Shown piece by piece: positions 42,981 to 50,474 of a DNA stretch of 64,000 nucleotides. Numbering within the stretch: position 1 is the first letter of the stretch; the number at the start of each line of letters is the position of its first letter. A model generated the notes under the pieces. The model was not told the DNA's origin, did not search any database, and worked only from the letters and a program-made list of their open reading frames with translations. Both the position numbers and the translations under genes were made by a program. Origin of the DNA: an uncultured Acidobacteriota bacterium (GTDB taxonomy: Bacteria > Acidobacteriota > Thermoanaerobaculia > UBA5066); contig CAIMWE010000063.1 of assembly GCA_903845115.1 (NCBI GenBank), positions 38,700 through 102,699 of the forward strand, read 5' to 3'.

Positions 42981-43760
42981 ATGGGCCGCATCGACTCCGC
43001 CTCCAATCCCCGGGTCGTGGGGGCTCTTCACTCCCTCCGGGAAGGGACCCTCTTCCCGCTGGAGGGATCGCGGGCGGTCCGCGAGGCGCTCGACGCTTCG
43101 GTCGAGGCTGCCATCGCCTTCCATGTCGGGGCCCTCGACGACGCCCTTCGCCACCGCCTCGAGGCCTCCGGGACTCCCCTCTACGAGGTGACGCCCCGGG
43201 TCCTCGACCGGCTCTCCGACCTCCCTTCGACGCGAGGGCTGGTCGTCCTGGCGGCGCCCCCGCAGCGGGGTCTAGGGGATCTGCCGCTGCCGGCGAAGGG
43301 GACCGCCCTCTTCCTCGACGGCGTCCAGGACCCGAGCAACGTCGGCGCGATGCTGCGGACGGCCGAGGCCTTCGGCGTCAGCGCGGCCGTGCTGACGGCC
43401 GGCTCGGCCCGCCCCTTCTCGGCCCGGGCGTTTCGCGCCTCCGCCGGGAGCGCGCTCCGGCTCCCCCTCGCCTGGGGCGTCTCGCCCGAGGACGCTCGCG
43501 ACTGGGCCCGGGGCCGGCACGCCACCCTGGCGGGCGCCGAGGCGCACGGCGGGGAGGACCCCTCCGCCGCGGCCACGGTCCGGCCTCTCGCGCTCGTGAT
43601 CGGGTCAGAGGGGCACGGGATCTCCCCGCAGCTCTCCCTCGCGCTGGACCTCCGCCTGACGATTCCCCTGCAGCCTTCCGTCGAGTCGCTCAACGCCGCC
43701 GCCGCCGCGGCCGTCCTCCTCTACGCGCTGTCGCCGAAGACGTCGGCCTCGAACCGGTAG
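42981..43760 (+). CDS. TrmH/SpoU-family RNA 2'-O-methyltransferase
   Basis: 259 residues of the SPOUT knot family. N-terminal substrate-binding part (RIDSASNPRVVGALHSLREG), then motif 1 LFLDGVQDPSNVGAMLRTAEAFGV, motif 2 LALVIGSEGHGISPQLSLALDL and motif 3 IPLQPSVESLNAAAAAAVLLY. All three trefoil-knot motifs are complete. It would methylate a ribose in rRNA or tRNA with SAM; RlmB-like is the closest guess. Its 3' end overlaps the converging AMMECR1 gene by 40 bases. Confidence 0.92.
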   Translation: MGRIDSASNPRVVGALHSLREGTLFPLEGSRAVREALDASVEAAIAFHVGALDDALRHRLEASGTPLYEVTPRVLDRLSDLPSTRGLVVLAAPPQRGLGDLPLPAKGTALFLDGVQDPSNVGAMLRTAEAFGVSAAVLTAGSARPFSARAFRASAGSALRLPLAWGVSPEDARDWARGRHATLAGAEAHGGEDPSAAATVRPLALVIGSEGHGISPQLSLALDLRLTIPLQPSVESLNAAAAAAVLLYALSPKTSASNR

Positions 43761-44263
43761 AGCTTCACGTCGCGGCCGTCCTTCCACGCGCCGGCCGGAA
43801 GTCCGGCCTTCAGGCAGAGCTGCTCGAGGAGCTGGACCGCATCCCAGTTCCACTCCAGGGGCGCGGCCGGAAGGAGGACGGCCCGCCGGCTCCCCTTCTC
43901 CACCGACAACCCGTGCCGTCCGATCTCGACGTCGTCCGGCGAGAGGATCGGCTCGAGCGGACCGAGGACGGCGATCTCGACCGTGAGCCTCGGGTAGTCG
44001 CGCGCGGTCGACGGCGGAAAGCGGGGATCCTGGAGAAGCGCGGCGACGGCGCACCGCTCCACTTCCCCGGCCATCGGGCGGGCCGCCTCGGCGGACCCGG
44101 CGCTTCCGCGCGGCCGACCGTCCCGTCTCCAGGTGACCAGGACGCCGCGCGGGTCGAGCAGCCGTCCGGCGGGCTCGGCGACCGCCTCTCCCGCCCGGAT
44201 CCCGAGGGCCTTCCTCGCCGCGGCGTGGGCGAGCCGGACCAGGCCGGCCCGCGCCTCCGGCAG
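43721..44263 (-). CDS. AMMECR1-domain protein
   Basis: About 180 residues if a non-standard CTG near 44263 is the start. The frame is open to LLPEARAGLVRLAHAAARKALG, typical of the AMMECR1 N-terminus, but has no ATG, GTG or TTG until ATG 44074. The core has DPRGVLVTWRRDGRPRGSAGS, ALLQDPRFPPSTARDYPRLTVEIAVLGPLEPI, ILSPDDVEIGRHGLSV and LLPAAPLEWNWDAVQLLEQLCLKAGL. The family's LRGCIG motif is PRGSAG, with the Cys gone. Function of AMMECR1 proteins is not established. It begins six bases after the hydrolase stop, so reinitiation could explain the odd start. Confidence 0.7.
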   Translation of the reverse strand: MPEARAGLVRLAHAAARKALGIRAGEAVAEPAGRLLDPRGVLVTWRRDGRPRGSAGSAEAARPMAGEVERCAVAALLQDPRFPPSTARDYPRLTVEIAVLGPLEPILSPDDVEIGRHGLSVEKGSRRAVLLPAAPLEWNWDAVQLLEQLCLKAGLPAGAWKDGRDVKLYRFEADVFGDSA

Positions 44264-44268
44264 GAGCG

Positions 44269-44916
44269 TTACCGTAGCGCCTCGCGGATCGCCGCCGTGG
44301 ACTCCTCCTCGAACGGATCGAGGCGGCCGGTGAAGAAATGGTCGGCCCCGGGAATGACCCGGAGCGGCCAGCCGAACCGCTCCGCCGTGGCCCTGGCCAT
44401 CTCTCCGGAGCCGAATTCGTCCTCCTCGCCCTGGACCCAGACCACCGAGTAGAGGGCGCCGGCCTCGGCCCCGCGCCGGTCCCAGCGGAGGAGCGGCAGA
44501 CCGATCAGCCAGAGGAGGTCGGGACGGACGACGTGCGCCGCTTCCAGCGCGCAGACCGACCCGAAGGAGAAGCCCGCGATGACGAGGGGCCCCTCCGGGT
44601 AGGCCTCCCTGGCGAACCGGACGGCCGCGACGAGGTCGTCCACCTCGCCCCGGCCATGGTCGTGGGCGCCCGCGGAGGCGCCGACACCGCGGAAGTTGAA
44701 CCGCAGGGCGGCGAAAGAGAAGCGGTCGGCCAGGAGCCGCGCGGCCCGGTGGACCACCTTCGTGTGCATCGTGCCGCCGTGGAGAGGATGCGGGTGGGCC
44801 ACCACGGCGGCCCCGCGCACCCTCGCCGGGAGCCGCCAGCTCGCCTCGAGGAAACCCGCGGGGCCCGGCACGGAAGCCGTCAGGACCCGGCTAGGCTGGC
44901 GAGGCTCGACACCCAC
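44269..44916 (-). CDS. Alpha/beta hydrolase (dienelactone-hydrolase/Tex30-like)
   Basis: 215 residues with a GTG start that lies within the left 78-bp repeat. VVAHPHPLHGGTMHTKVV and LRFNFRGVGASAGAHD set the oxyanion strand; the nucleophile elbow is VIAGFSFGS (Ser), and an acid and His follow in VQGEEDEFG and IPGADHFF. The catalytic triad is therefore visible. Members are small esterase/serine hydrolases of uncertain substrate. The usual upstream neighbour here was probably the NUDIX gene, now separated by the inserted toxin-antitoxin module. Confidence 0.82.
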   Translation of the reverse strand: MGVEPRQPSRVLTASVPGPAGFLEASWRLPARVRGAAVVAHPHPLHGGTMHTKVVHRAARLLADRFSFAALRFNFRGVGASAGAHDHGRGEVDDLVAAVRFAREAYPEGPLVIAGFSFGSVCALEAAHVVRPDLLWLIGLPLLRWDRRGAEAGALYSVVWVQGEEDEFGSGEMARATAERFGWPLRVIPGADHFFTGRLDPFEEESTAAIREALR

Positions 44917-44972
44917 GGTGCGAAGTTAGCACGCCCCGGGAAGCCCGTCCCGCCGCTGCAGCGACCACCAGT
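44895..44972. repeat. Left 78-bp direct repeat around toxin-antitoxin module 1
   Basis: This stretch begins GCTGGCGAGGCTCGAC and matches 45687-45764 with one mismatch in 78. It covers the hydrolase start codon and a copy of the NUDIX gene's last 40-odd bases, which ends abruptly at 44972 (CACCAGT then unrelated sequence). Confidence 0.9.
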
Positions 44973-45096
44973 CTTTCGCGCTGTCGCCAGAGAGGTTCTG
45001 GGAGCGACACCGAAAGAACCGGTGACGACCGACTGCGCGCAGTGAGATCTGCCTCGTGGCCATCGATCGCGCGTATGCTCAGGGCCGAGGAAGACC

Positions 45097-45321
45097 GTGA
45101 CGCTCGAAGATCTGAAAAGGGAAGCCCTCGCGCTGAGCCCCGAACGGCGTGCCGCGCTCGCCCACGACATCGTCATCAGCCTGGAGGGACTCTCCCCTGA
45201 GATGCTCGAGTCGCTTTGGCTCGACGAGGCGGAGCGGCGTGACAGGGAGATGGACGAGGGAAGCAGCACGGGAATTCCCGGGGACGAGGTCTTCGCCCGG
45301 CTCCGCGCCCGCCGCGAGTGA
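45097..45321 (+). CDS. Type II antitoxin, addiction-module component family
   Basis: A 74-residue protein with GTG start. LSPERRAALAHDIVISLEGL and the following acidic helix match the short 'putative addiction module component' antitoxins (Unstab_antitox), which pair with RelE/ParE toxins. The stop overlaps the toxin start (GTGA at 45318), the usual antitoxin-first order. It should neutralise the toxin and repress the operon. It lies inside the segment bounded by the 78-bp repeats. Confidence 0.8.
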   Translation: MTLEDLKREALALSPERRAALAHDIVISLEGLSPEMLESLWLDEAERRDREMDEGSSTGIPGDEVFARLRARRE

Positions 45322-45614
45322 TCCTTCCGTATACGTTTCACCGCCTCGCGGCGCTGGAGTTCGAGGCGGCCGAGGACTCCTACGAGACCGGGCGACGCGG
45401 CGAGGGCCCGAGATTCACCTCCACCGTCGAGGAAGCGCCCTTCCTCCTACGCCAGCACCCGGAGGCTGCGCCCGTTGTCCGCGGCGAGGTGCGAGCCAAG
45501 ACCCTGAAACGATACCCCTACAAGATCTACTACCGGATCAAGGGCGATTCGCTCCGGATCCTCGCAGTGGCCCACCAGAAACGAGCCCCGCTCTACTGGC
45601 TCGGTCGGCGCTGA
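45318..45614 (+). CDS. RelE/ParE-type toxin
   Basis: 98 residues, GTG start. The ParE/RelE fold is seen in YTFHRLAALEFEAAEDSYE, LRQHPEAAPVVRGEVRAKTLKRYPYKIYYRIKGDSLRILAVAHQKRAPLYW; the C-terminal AVAHQKRAPLYW is a family hallmark. Target (gyrase or ribosome-bound mRNA) cannot be told apart. With the upstream antitoxin it forms a complete module that can stabilise a chromosomal region. Confidence 0.85.
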   Translation: MILPYTFHRLAALEFEAAEDSYETGRRGEGPRFTSTVEEAPFLLRQHPEAAPVVRGEVRAKTLKRYPYKIYYRIKGDSLRILAVAHQKRAPLYWLGRR

Positions 45615-45686
45615 CGAACGGTCCCCGTGCGACACCGAGTTCGTACGTCACGGAGAAGTCGAGCCGTCGCAAAGTAGACGAGAGCC

Positions 45687-45764
45687 GCTGGCGAGGCTCG
45701 ACACCCACGGTGCGAAGTTAGCACGCCCCCGGAAGCCCGTCCCGCCGCTGCAGCGACCACCAGT
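45687..45764. repeat. Right 78-bp direct repeat around toxin-antitoxin module 1
   Basis: Partner of 44895-44972. It contains the intact 3' end of the NUDIX gene and, past that gene's stop, a decayed duplicate of the hydrolase start (GVEPRQ then divergent). The ancestral order was therefore NUDIX end, 16-20 bases, hydrolase start. Confidence 0.9.
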
Positions 45765-46296
45765 GGAAGGCGGCGAGGACCAGGGCGTGCCGGATCGCTC
45801 CCGACGCCACGAGGCGGTCGGCGTCGGCGGCGGGGTGCAGCTCCACGTGGAGGTCCTCCCCCGCATCCGGCTCGGGGTCGCCCGCGACGACGGCATCCCG
45901 CGCGAGGAAGGTGTGGCAGGCGTTGGAGAGGATCGCCGGATTCGGCTGCACCGCCCCCAGGAAGGTCCAGTCGTTCGAGGCGTACCCCGTCTCCTCGCGC
46001 AGCTCCCGCCGCGCGGCCTCGAGCGGCGACGCGTCCTTCGGGTCGACCCCTCCGCCCGGGATCTCCAGCGTCTCCGAGCGCGTCCCGTGCCGGTACTGGC
46101 GGACGAGGACGAGCTCCGAGGCAGGGGTCAGGGCGATGACGTTCACCCAGTCCGGACCGTCGAGGACGACGAACGGGTGGGTCAATCCGGTCCGCGGGGA
46201 GCGCGAGACGTCCCTCCGGACCCGGAAGACCCCGAAATCGGCGACCGGACTCTCCGACAGCAGCTCCCAGCGCCCCAGGCGCGGCTTCTCGGGCAC
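45718..46296 (-). CDS. NUDIX hydrolase, ADP-ribose pyrophosphatase-like
   Basis: 192 residues. The Nudix box is complete: GGGVDPKDASPLEAARRELREETGY fits G-x5-E-x7-REUxEExGU. DGPDWVNVIALTPASELVLVRQYRHG and TLEIPGGG before it resemble ADP-ribose/ADP-sugar pyrophosphatases, which hydrolyse nucleoside-diphosphate-linked metabolites. The last 15 residues ([15 protein letters not shown]) are encoded in the right 78-bp repeat. It is followed downstream, after the inserted module, by the hydrolase gene on the same strand. Confidence 0.9.
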   Translation of the reverse strand: MPEKPRLGRWELLSESPVADFGVFRVRRDVSRSPRTGLTHPFVVLDGPDWVNVIALTPASELVLVRQYRHGTRSETLEIPGGGVDPKDASPLEAARRELREETGYASNDWTFLGAVQPNPAILSNACHTFLARDAVVAGDPEPDAGEDLHVELHPAADADRLVASGAIRHALVLAAFHWWSLQRRDGLPGAC

Positions 46297-46308
46297 GTTC
46301 GCGGCCGA

Positions 46309-47301
46309 TCAGGATCCGCCGGGACCGAAGCCAGCGACGATGTACGAACCGCTCTTGGAGTCCTTCTTCAGGACGATGATCTTCTGGTTCTCGGCCGCCT
46401 CGAGGAGCTCCGAGAAGGTCCGGTAGCCGTAGTAGGTCTCGTTGAACGACGGGTTCTTCCGCTGCATCGTCTGCTTGACCATGGAGCCCCAGAGGACTTC
46501 CTTGTTCTCGCGCTTGAGGGCCAGGATCGAGTCGACGAGGAGCGAGAAGGCCTCGGCCGCCTTCTCGGAGACGCCGGCCATCATGGGGACCTTGACCTTC
46601 TCCCGGACCAGGTCCTCGTAGTAGAGGAACTCGTCGCAGTTGTCGATCAACAGCTCGGAGGTCGAGCCCTTCACGCCGAAGCCCAGGACCTGCTTGTTGT
46701 TCTCTTTCAGCTTCGACACGAGCGGAGAGAAGTCCGAGTCGCCCGACCCGATGACGAACGTGGTGATGTGCTCCTTGTTGGAGGCCAGGTCCATCGCGTC
46801 CACGACCATCCGGATGTCGGCCGAGTTCTTCCCGCTGATCTTGTACTGGGGGATCTCGACCAGCTCGAAGGCCGACTCGTGGAACGCCCGCTTGTACTCC
46901 GCGTACCGGCTCCAGTCGGCGTAGGCCTTCTTGATGACGATCTTCCCCTTCTCGAGGAGGCGGGAGATCAGGAGCTTGACGTCGAACTTGGCGTGCCCGG
47001 TGTCGCGCAGGCCGATGACGACGTTGTCGAGGTCGATGAAGAGCGCGAGTTTCTGTTCGTCCTGGTTCATGTTTCCTGCGGGAGGCGACGAGACGACGCT
47101 CTCCACGGTGCTGAATAGGGATGGGGGGATGGGAAGTGGAAGTGGAAGCGGGACGATCGGGGCGATCGAGGCGATCGGGGCGATCGGCTCGGCTTCCGGG
47201 AACGGGACGTCGAGGGCGAGGTCCTGGGCGCCAGCTGTCGAGCTGGACGCCCGGCCCCTCCCTCCCCGTCGGCGACGGCGAACCGGAGGTTTCGTGGTCA
47301 T
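46309..47301 (-). CDS. NYN/LabA-type ribonuclease-like protein with C-terminal OST-HTH-like domain
   Basis: 330 residues, or 253 if ATG 47070 (AGGA upstream) is used. The NYN (PIN-like) domain starts LALFIDLDNVVIGL, with further acidic catalytic positions in SADIRMVVDAMDL and GSGDSDFSPLVSKL. The C-terminal part (EAFSLLVDSILALKRENKEVLWGSMVKQTMQRKNPSFNE) resembles an OST-HTH/LOTUS RNA-binding domain. The N-terminal 77 residues are low-complexity (repeated PIAPIA) and may not be translated. Likely RNA-processing nuclease. Confidence 0.8.
   Translation of the reverse strand: MTTKPPVRRRRRGGRGRASSSTAGAQDLALDVPFPEAEPIAPIASIAPIVPLPLPLPIPPSLFSTVESVVSSPPAGNMNQDEQKLALFIDLDNVVIGLRDTGHAKFDVKLLISRLLEKGKIVIKKAYADWSRYAEYKRAFHESAFELVEIPQYKISGKNSADIRMVVDAMDLASNKEHITTFVIGSGDSDFSPLVSKLKENNKQVLGFGVKGSTSELLIDNCDEFLYYEDLVREKVKVPMMAGVSEKAAEAFSLLVDSILALKRENKEVLWGSMVKQTMQRKNPSFNETYYGYRTFSELLEAAENQKIIVLKKDSKSGSYIVAGFGPGGS
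47155..47190. repeat. Four 9-bp tandem repeats
   Basis: Four imperfect copies of GATCGGGGC lie in the 5' low-complexity end of the NYN gene. They encode PIAPIAS-type residues on the - strand if that part is translated. This is probably replication-slippage sequence. Confidence 0.6.
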
Positions 47302-47376
47302 CGAACTCAGTCCATTCTAGGCAGTGGATTTTTGGTCAACTTTCTGATTCTACCCTGCGTGCGAGAATCGGTCCGG

Positions 47377-48390
47377 ATGACCACGGGAGCCCCTCCTTCG
47401 CCGCCGCCGGTGGACACCGCTCCCCTTCACGAGGGCGCGGTCGTGGTCGACCTCACGGGGCGGGGATCGCTCGTCGTCTCGGGCCCGGACCGGGTCGCCT
47501 TCCTCCAGGGAGTGGTCACGAACGACGTTCGGGCCCTGGCTCCGGGCACCGGCTGCCCCGCCCTCTTCCTGACCGCGAAGGGAAAGCTGAGGGCCACGCT
47601 GGACGTCCTGGCCCTCGAGGAGTGCCTCCTCCTGGACACGGAGCCCGGGCTGGCCGGCCCGCTCGTGGAGGGCCTGCGCGCCTACATCGTCTATCCCCCG
47701 GTGGGCCTCGAGGACCGGACGGCTTCCACCGGCGTCCTCCACGTCGAGGGTCCCTCGGCCGCCGCCATCCTGGGGGCCGCCCTCGGACCTCTGCCCGCAG
47801 GCGATCGCGCCCACGGGCCGTTCTCCCTCGGCGAGATCGAGGGCCGGATCGTCTCGGTCTCGAGGGGCGGGGAGCCAGGGTTCGACCTCCGGTTTCCGCG
47901 AGAGAGCCTGCCGGCGCTCCGGGAGCGGCTCTCTCGCCTCGGCCTTTCCCCGGCCTCCGTCGGCCTGCTCGACGCCGCCCGGATCGAGGCCGGGCTCCCC
48001 CGCTGGGGATCCGAGCTGGACCAGTCGGTCCTCCCCAACGAGGCAGGCCTGCAGCTCGGGGCCGTCTCCTATTCCAAGGGGTGCTACATCGGGCAGGAGA
48101 CCGTCGCACGGCTCAAGACGTACGGTCACGTGAACCGGTTCCTCTGCCGGCTGCTCCTGCCTTCCGGCTCGGCTCCGGCACCGGACGCCGCCGTCCTCGC
48201 GCCCGAGGGGAACGGGCAGGGGAAGACGGCCGCCGGACGGATCGTGAGCGCTGTCGACTCCGTACGGCTCGGCCGGGTCGTGGCGTTCGCCTGGCTGAAA
48301 CGAGAGCTCGCCGTGGCGGGACAGCCTCTCGAGGTCTTCACGGAGTCCGGGCCCGTCCACGCGGAGATCCTCCTGCCTCCCGGGGCGTAA
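47377..48390 (+). CDS. YgfZ/GcvT-family folate-dependent iron-sulfur cluster protein
   Basis: 337 residues from ATG 47377. LVVSGPDRVAFLQGVVTNDV and the signature KGCYIGQETVARLKTYGHVNR identify the YgfZ/IbaG-type GcvT fold; the KGCYxGQE cysteine is the hallmark residue. YgfZ proteins help maturation or repair of some Fe-S enzymes in a folate-dependent way. Its presence suits a genome with many Fe-S enzymes such as the dehydratase-like cluster. An upstream in-frame ATG at 47332 lacks a ribosome site. Confidence 0.9.
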   Translation: MTTGAPPSPPPVDTAPLHEGAVVVDLTGRGSLVVSGPDRVAFLQGVVTNDVRALAPGTGCPALFLTAKGKLRATLDVLALEECLLLDTEPGLAGPLVEGLRAYIVYPPVGLEDRTASTGVLHVEGPSAAAILGAALGPLPAGDRAHGPFSLGEIEGRIVSVSRGGEPGFDLRFPRESLPALRERLSRLGLSPASVGLLDAARIEAGLPRWGSELDQSVLPNEAGLQLGAVSYSKGCYIGQETVARLKTYGHVNRFLCRLLLPSGSAPAPDAAVLAPEGNGQGKTAAGRIVSAVDSVRLGRVVAFAWLKRELAVAGQPLEVFTESGPVHAEILLPPGA

Positions 48391-48447
48391 GCCGTTTGAC
48401 CCTTCCGAGACCCCCTCTCATAATCCCGCCCTCCGGCGCACCCGCCC

Positions 48448-49464
48448 ATGCAGACGATCCCACCCGACACCGAGCTCCAGATCTACCGGCTGATGGTCCG
48501 GACGCGGCTCCTCGAGGAGCGCCTCTCGAATCTCTACCGGCAGGGCAAGCTCTCCGGCGGCCTCTATCGGTCTCTGGGGCAGGAAGGGTGCGCCGTCGCC
48601 TCCGCGATGGCTCTCGGCGACGGCGACCTCCTCTCGCCGCTGATCCGGAACCTCGGCTCGGTCCTCGCCCGCGGCGTGCCGCCTCGCGACGTCTTCGCGC
48701 AGTACCTCGGCCGGGCCACCTCCCCTTCCCACGGCAAGGAAGGGGTCCTCCATTTCTCCAGCCCCGAGCTGGGGATCTACGCGCCGACGACGATGCTCGG
48801 CACGATGATCCCGGTCCTGGCCGGGATGGTCCTGGGGGACCGGATGCGGGGCCTTGCGACCGTCGGGATGACCTACATCGGCGACGGCGGCAGCTCCACC
48901 GGCGCCTTCCACGAGGGAATCAACTTCGCGGCGGTCCAGAGGCTCCCCCTGGTCCTCGTCCTCGAGCACAACGGCTGGGCCTACTCGACGCCGGGAGAGA
49001 AGCAGTGCCGGGCGGCCCGGATGGCCGACAAGGCGCCGGGCTACGGCCTTCCGGGAGTCACGGTCGACGGCAACGACGTGGCCGAGGTCTACTTTGCCGT
49101 CCGGCAAGCCGTGGACCGGGCCAGGAACGGCGGCGGCCCCACGCTCGTGGAGTGCCGGACGTACCGGATGAAGGGGCACGCCGAGCACGACGCCCAGGCG
49201 TACGTCGACCGGTCCGAGCTCGAGACGTGGCGCGAGAAGGATCCGATCCTGAGGCTCGAGCGCTCCTTCGATGCGAGGGGAATCGTCCCCCTCCCGGACC
49301 GGGAGCAGGTCGCGCGGGAAGAAGGGGCGCTCCTCGACGCCGACCTCTCCGCGGCCGAGGCGGCGCCGCTCCCGTCCCCGGAGACCGCCTTTCGAGGGGT
49401 CTTCCTGGACGAGACGATCGGCGAGCGGGCGCGGCGCGGCACCTTCACCGGGGGCCTCCCGTGA
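48448..49464 (+). CDS. 2-oxoacid dehydrogenase E1 component, alpha subunit
   Basis: 338 residues. The thiamine-diphosphate motif GDGGSSTGAFHEGINFAAV ... EHNGWAYSTP is intact, along with YRSLGQEGCAV and the phosphorylation-loop-like GHAEHDAQAYVDRSE. E1alpha decarboxylates the oxoacid. Its stop overlaps the start of E1beta (GTGA). The sequence does not cleanly separate pyruvate, branched-chain and acetoin enzymes. Confidence 0.92.
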   Translation: MQTIPPDTELQIYRLMVRTRLLEERLSNLYRQGKLSGGLYRSLGQEGCAVASAMALGDGDLLSPLIRNLGSVLARGVPPRDVFAQYLGRATSPSHGKEGVLHFSSPELGIYAPTTMLGTMIPVLAGMVLGDRMRGLATVGMTYIGDGGSSTGAFHEGINFAAVQRLPLVLVLEHNGWAYSTPGEKQCRAARMADKAPGYGLPGVTVDGNDVAEVYFAVRQAVDRARNGGGPTLVECRTYRMKGHAEHDAQAYVDRSELETWREKDPILRLERSFDARGIVPLPDREQVAREEGALLDADLSAAEAAPLPSPETAFRGVFLDETIGERARRGTFTGGLP

Positions 49465-50447
49465 GCGGGGACGGCGCCGAGCTCTTCTTCGTCGACGCCA
49501 TCCGCCAGGCGCTCCACCAGGAGATGGAGCGCGACGAGCGGGTCTTCGTCCTGGGAGAGGACGTCGGGGCCTACGGCGGCGCGTTCAAGGCGACGGACGG
49601 GCTCCTGGCCAGGTTCGGTGAGGCCCGCGTGATCGACACGCCCGTCTCGGAGGAAGCGATCGTCGGCGCCGCCATCGGGGCGGCCATCCGCGGGATGCGG
49701 CCCGTCGCCGAGATGCAGTTCATCGACTTCCTCGCGCGGGCCTTCGACCTCCTGACGAATTTCGCCTCGAAGAACCGGTACCGGACCGGCATCGGGGTCC
49801 CGATGGTGGTCCGGGGGCCGGCGGGCGCCGGCGTCCACGGGGGCCCCTTCCACTCGCAGAGCCCGGAGGGCTACTACCTTCACTCCCCGGGGCTGAAGAT
49901 CGTGGTCCCGTCCACGGCGTACGACGCCAAGGGCCTTCTCCTCGCGGCGATCCGGGACGAGGATCCCGTCCTCTTCCTGGAGCACAAGTTCCTCTACCGG
50001 CGCGTGAAGGACTTCGTCCCGTCCGGCGACTACACCGTTCCGATCGGGAAGGCCGCCGTTCGGCGGGAAGGGAAGGACCTGACGATCGTCACTTGGGGGG
50101 CGATGGTCCTCGTCGCGCTCGAGGCGGCGGGGATCCTCCAGGGAGAGGAGATCGACGCCGAGGTGATCGACCTCCGCACCCTGGTCCCCCTCGACGAGGA
50201 GACCCTCCTCTCGTCGGTCGGGAAGACCTCCAAGTGCCTCGTCCTGCACGAGGACACGCGGACCGGCGGGCCCGGCGGGGAGATCGCGGCGACCCTGGCC
50301 GAGAAGGCGTTCGAGTATCTCGACGGGCCGATCCTGAGGGTCACGGCGCCCGACACGCCCGTCCCGTTCGCCGCTTCCCTGGAGGCGGCCTACCTGCCCG
50401 GCGTGGAGACCGTCCTGGCGGCCGCCCGCAGGCTGGCCTCCTACTGA
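49461..50447 (+). CDS. 2-oxoacid dehydrogenase E1 component, beta subunit
   Basis: 328 residues with a GTG start overlapping E1alpha. VLGEDVGAYGGAFKATDGL, RVIDTPVSEEAIVGAAIGAA, GAGVHGGPFHSQSPEGYYLHSPGLKIVVPS and LEHKFLYR are standard E1beta segments, and the conserved Glu (EDVG) and His (GGPFHSQ) are present. With E1alpha it forms the alpha2beta2 decarboxylase. The E2 gene follows by 27 bases. Confidence 0.93.
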   Translation: MSGDGAELFFVDAIRQALHQEMERDERVFVLGEDVGAYGGAFKATDGLLARFGEARVIDTPVSEEAIVGAAIGAAIRGMRPVAEMQFIDFLARAFDLLTNFASKNRYRTGIGVPMVVRGPAGAGVHGGPFHSQSPEGYYLHSPGLKIVVPSTAYDAKGLLLAAIRDEDPVLFLEHKFLYRRVKDFVPSGDYTVPIGKAAVRREGKDLTIVTWGAMVLVALEAAGILQGEEIDAEVIDLRTLVPLDEETLLSSVGKTSKCLVLHEDTRTGGPGGEIAATLAEKAFEYLDGPILRVTAPDTPVPFAASLEAAYLPGVETVLAAARRLASY

Positions 50448-50474
50448 CGGCCGGAAATAGCGGAGAATCTCACC

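Noticed and set aside
42912..43154. N-terminal extension of the cupin protein
   Set aside because: It runs antisense through the TrmH gene start, and a clean signal peptide begins at ATG 42911.
47155..47190. Iteron-like origin signal from four 9-bp repeats
   Set aside because: Only four short, imperfect units within a coding low-complexity region; no DnaA boxes, replication genes or A/T-rich stretch nearby.
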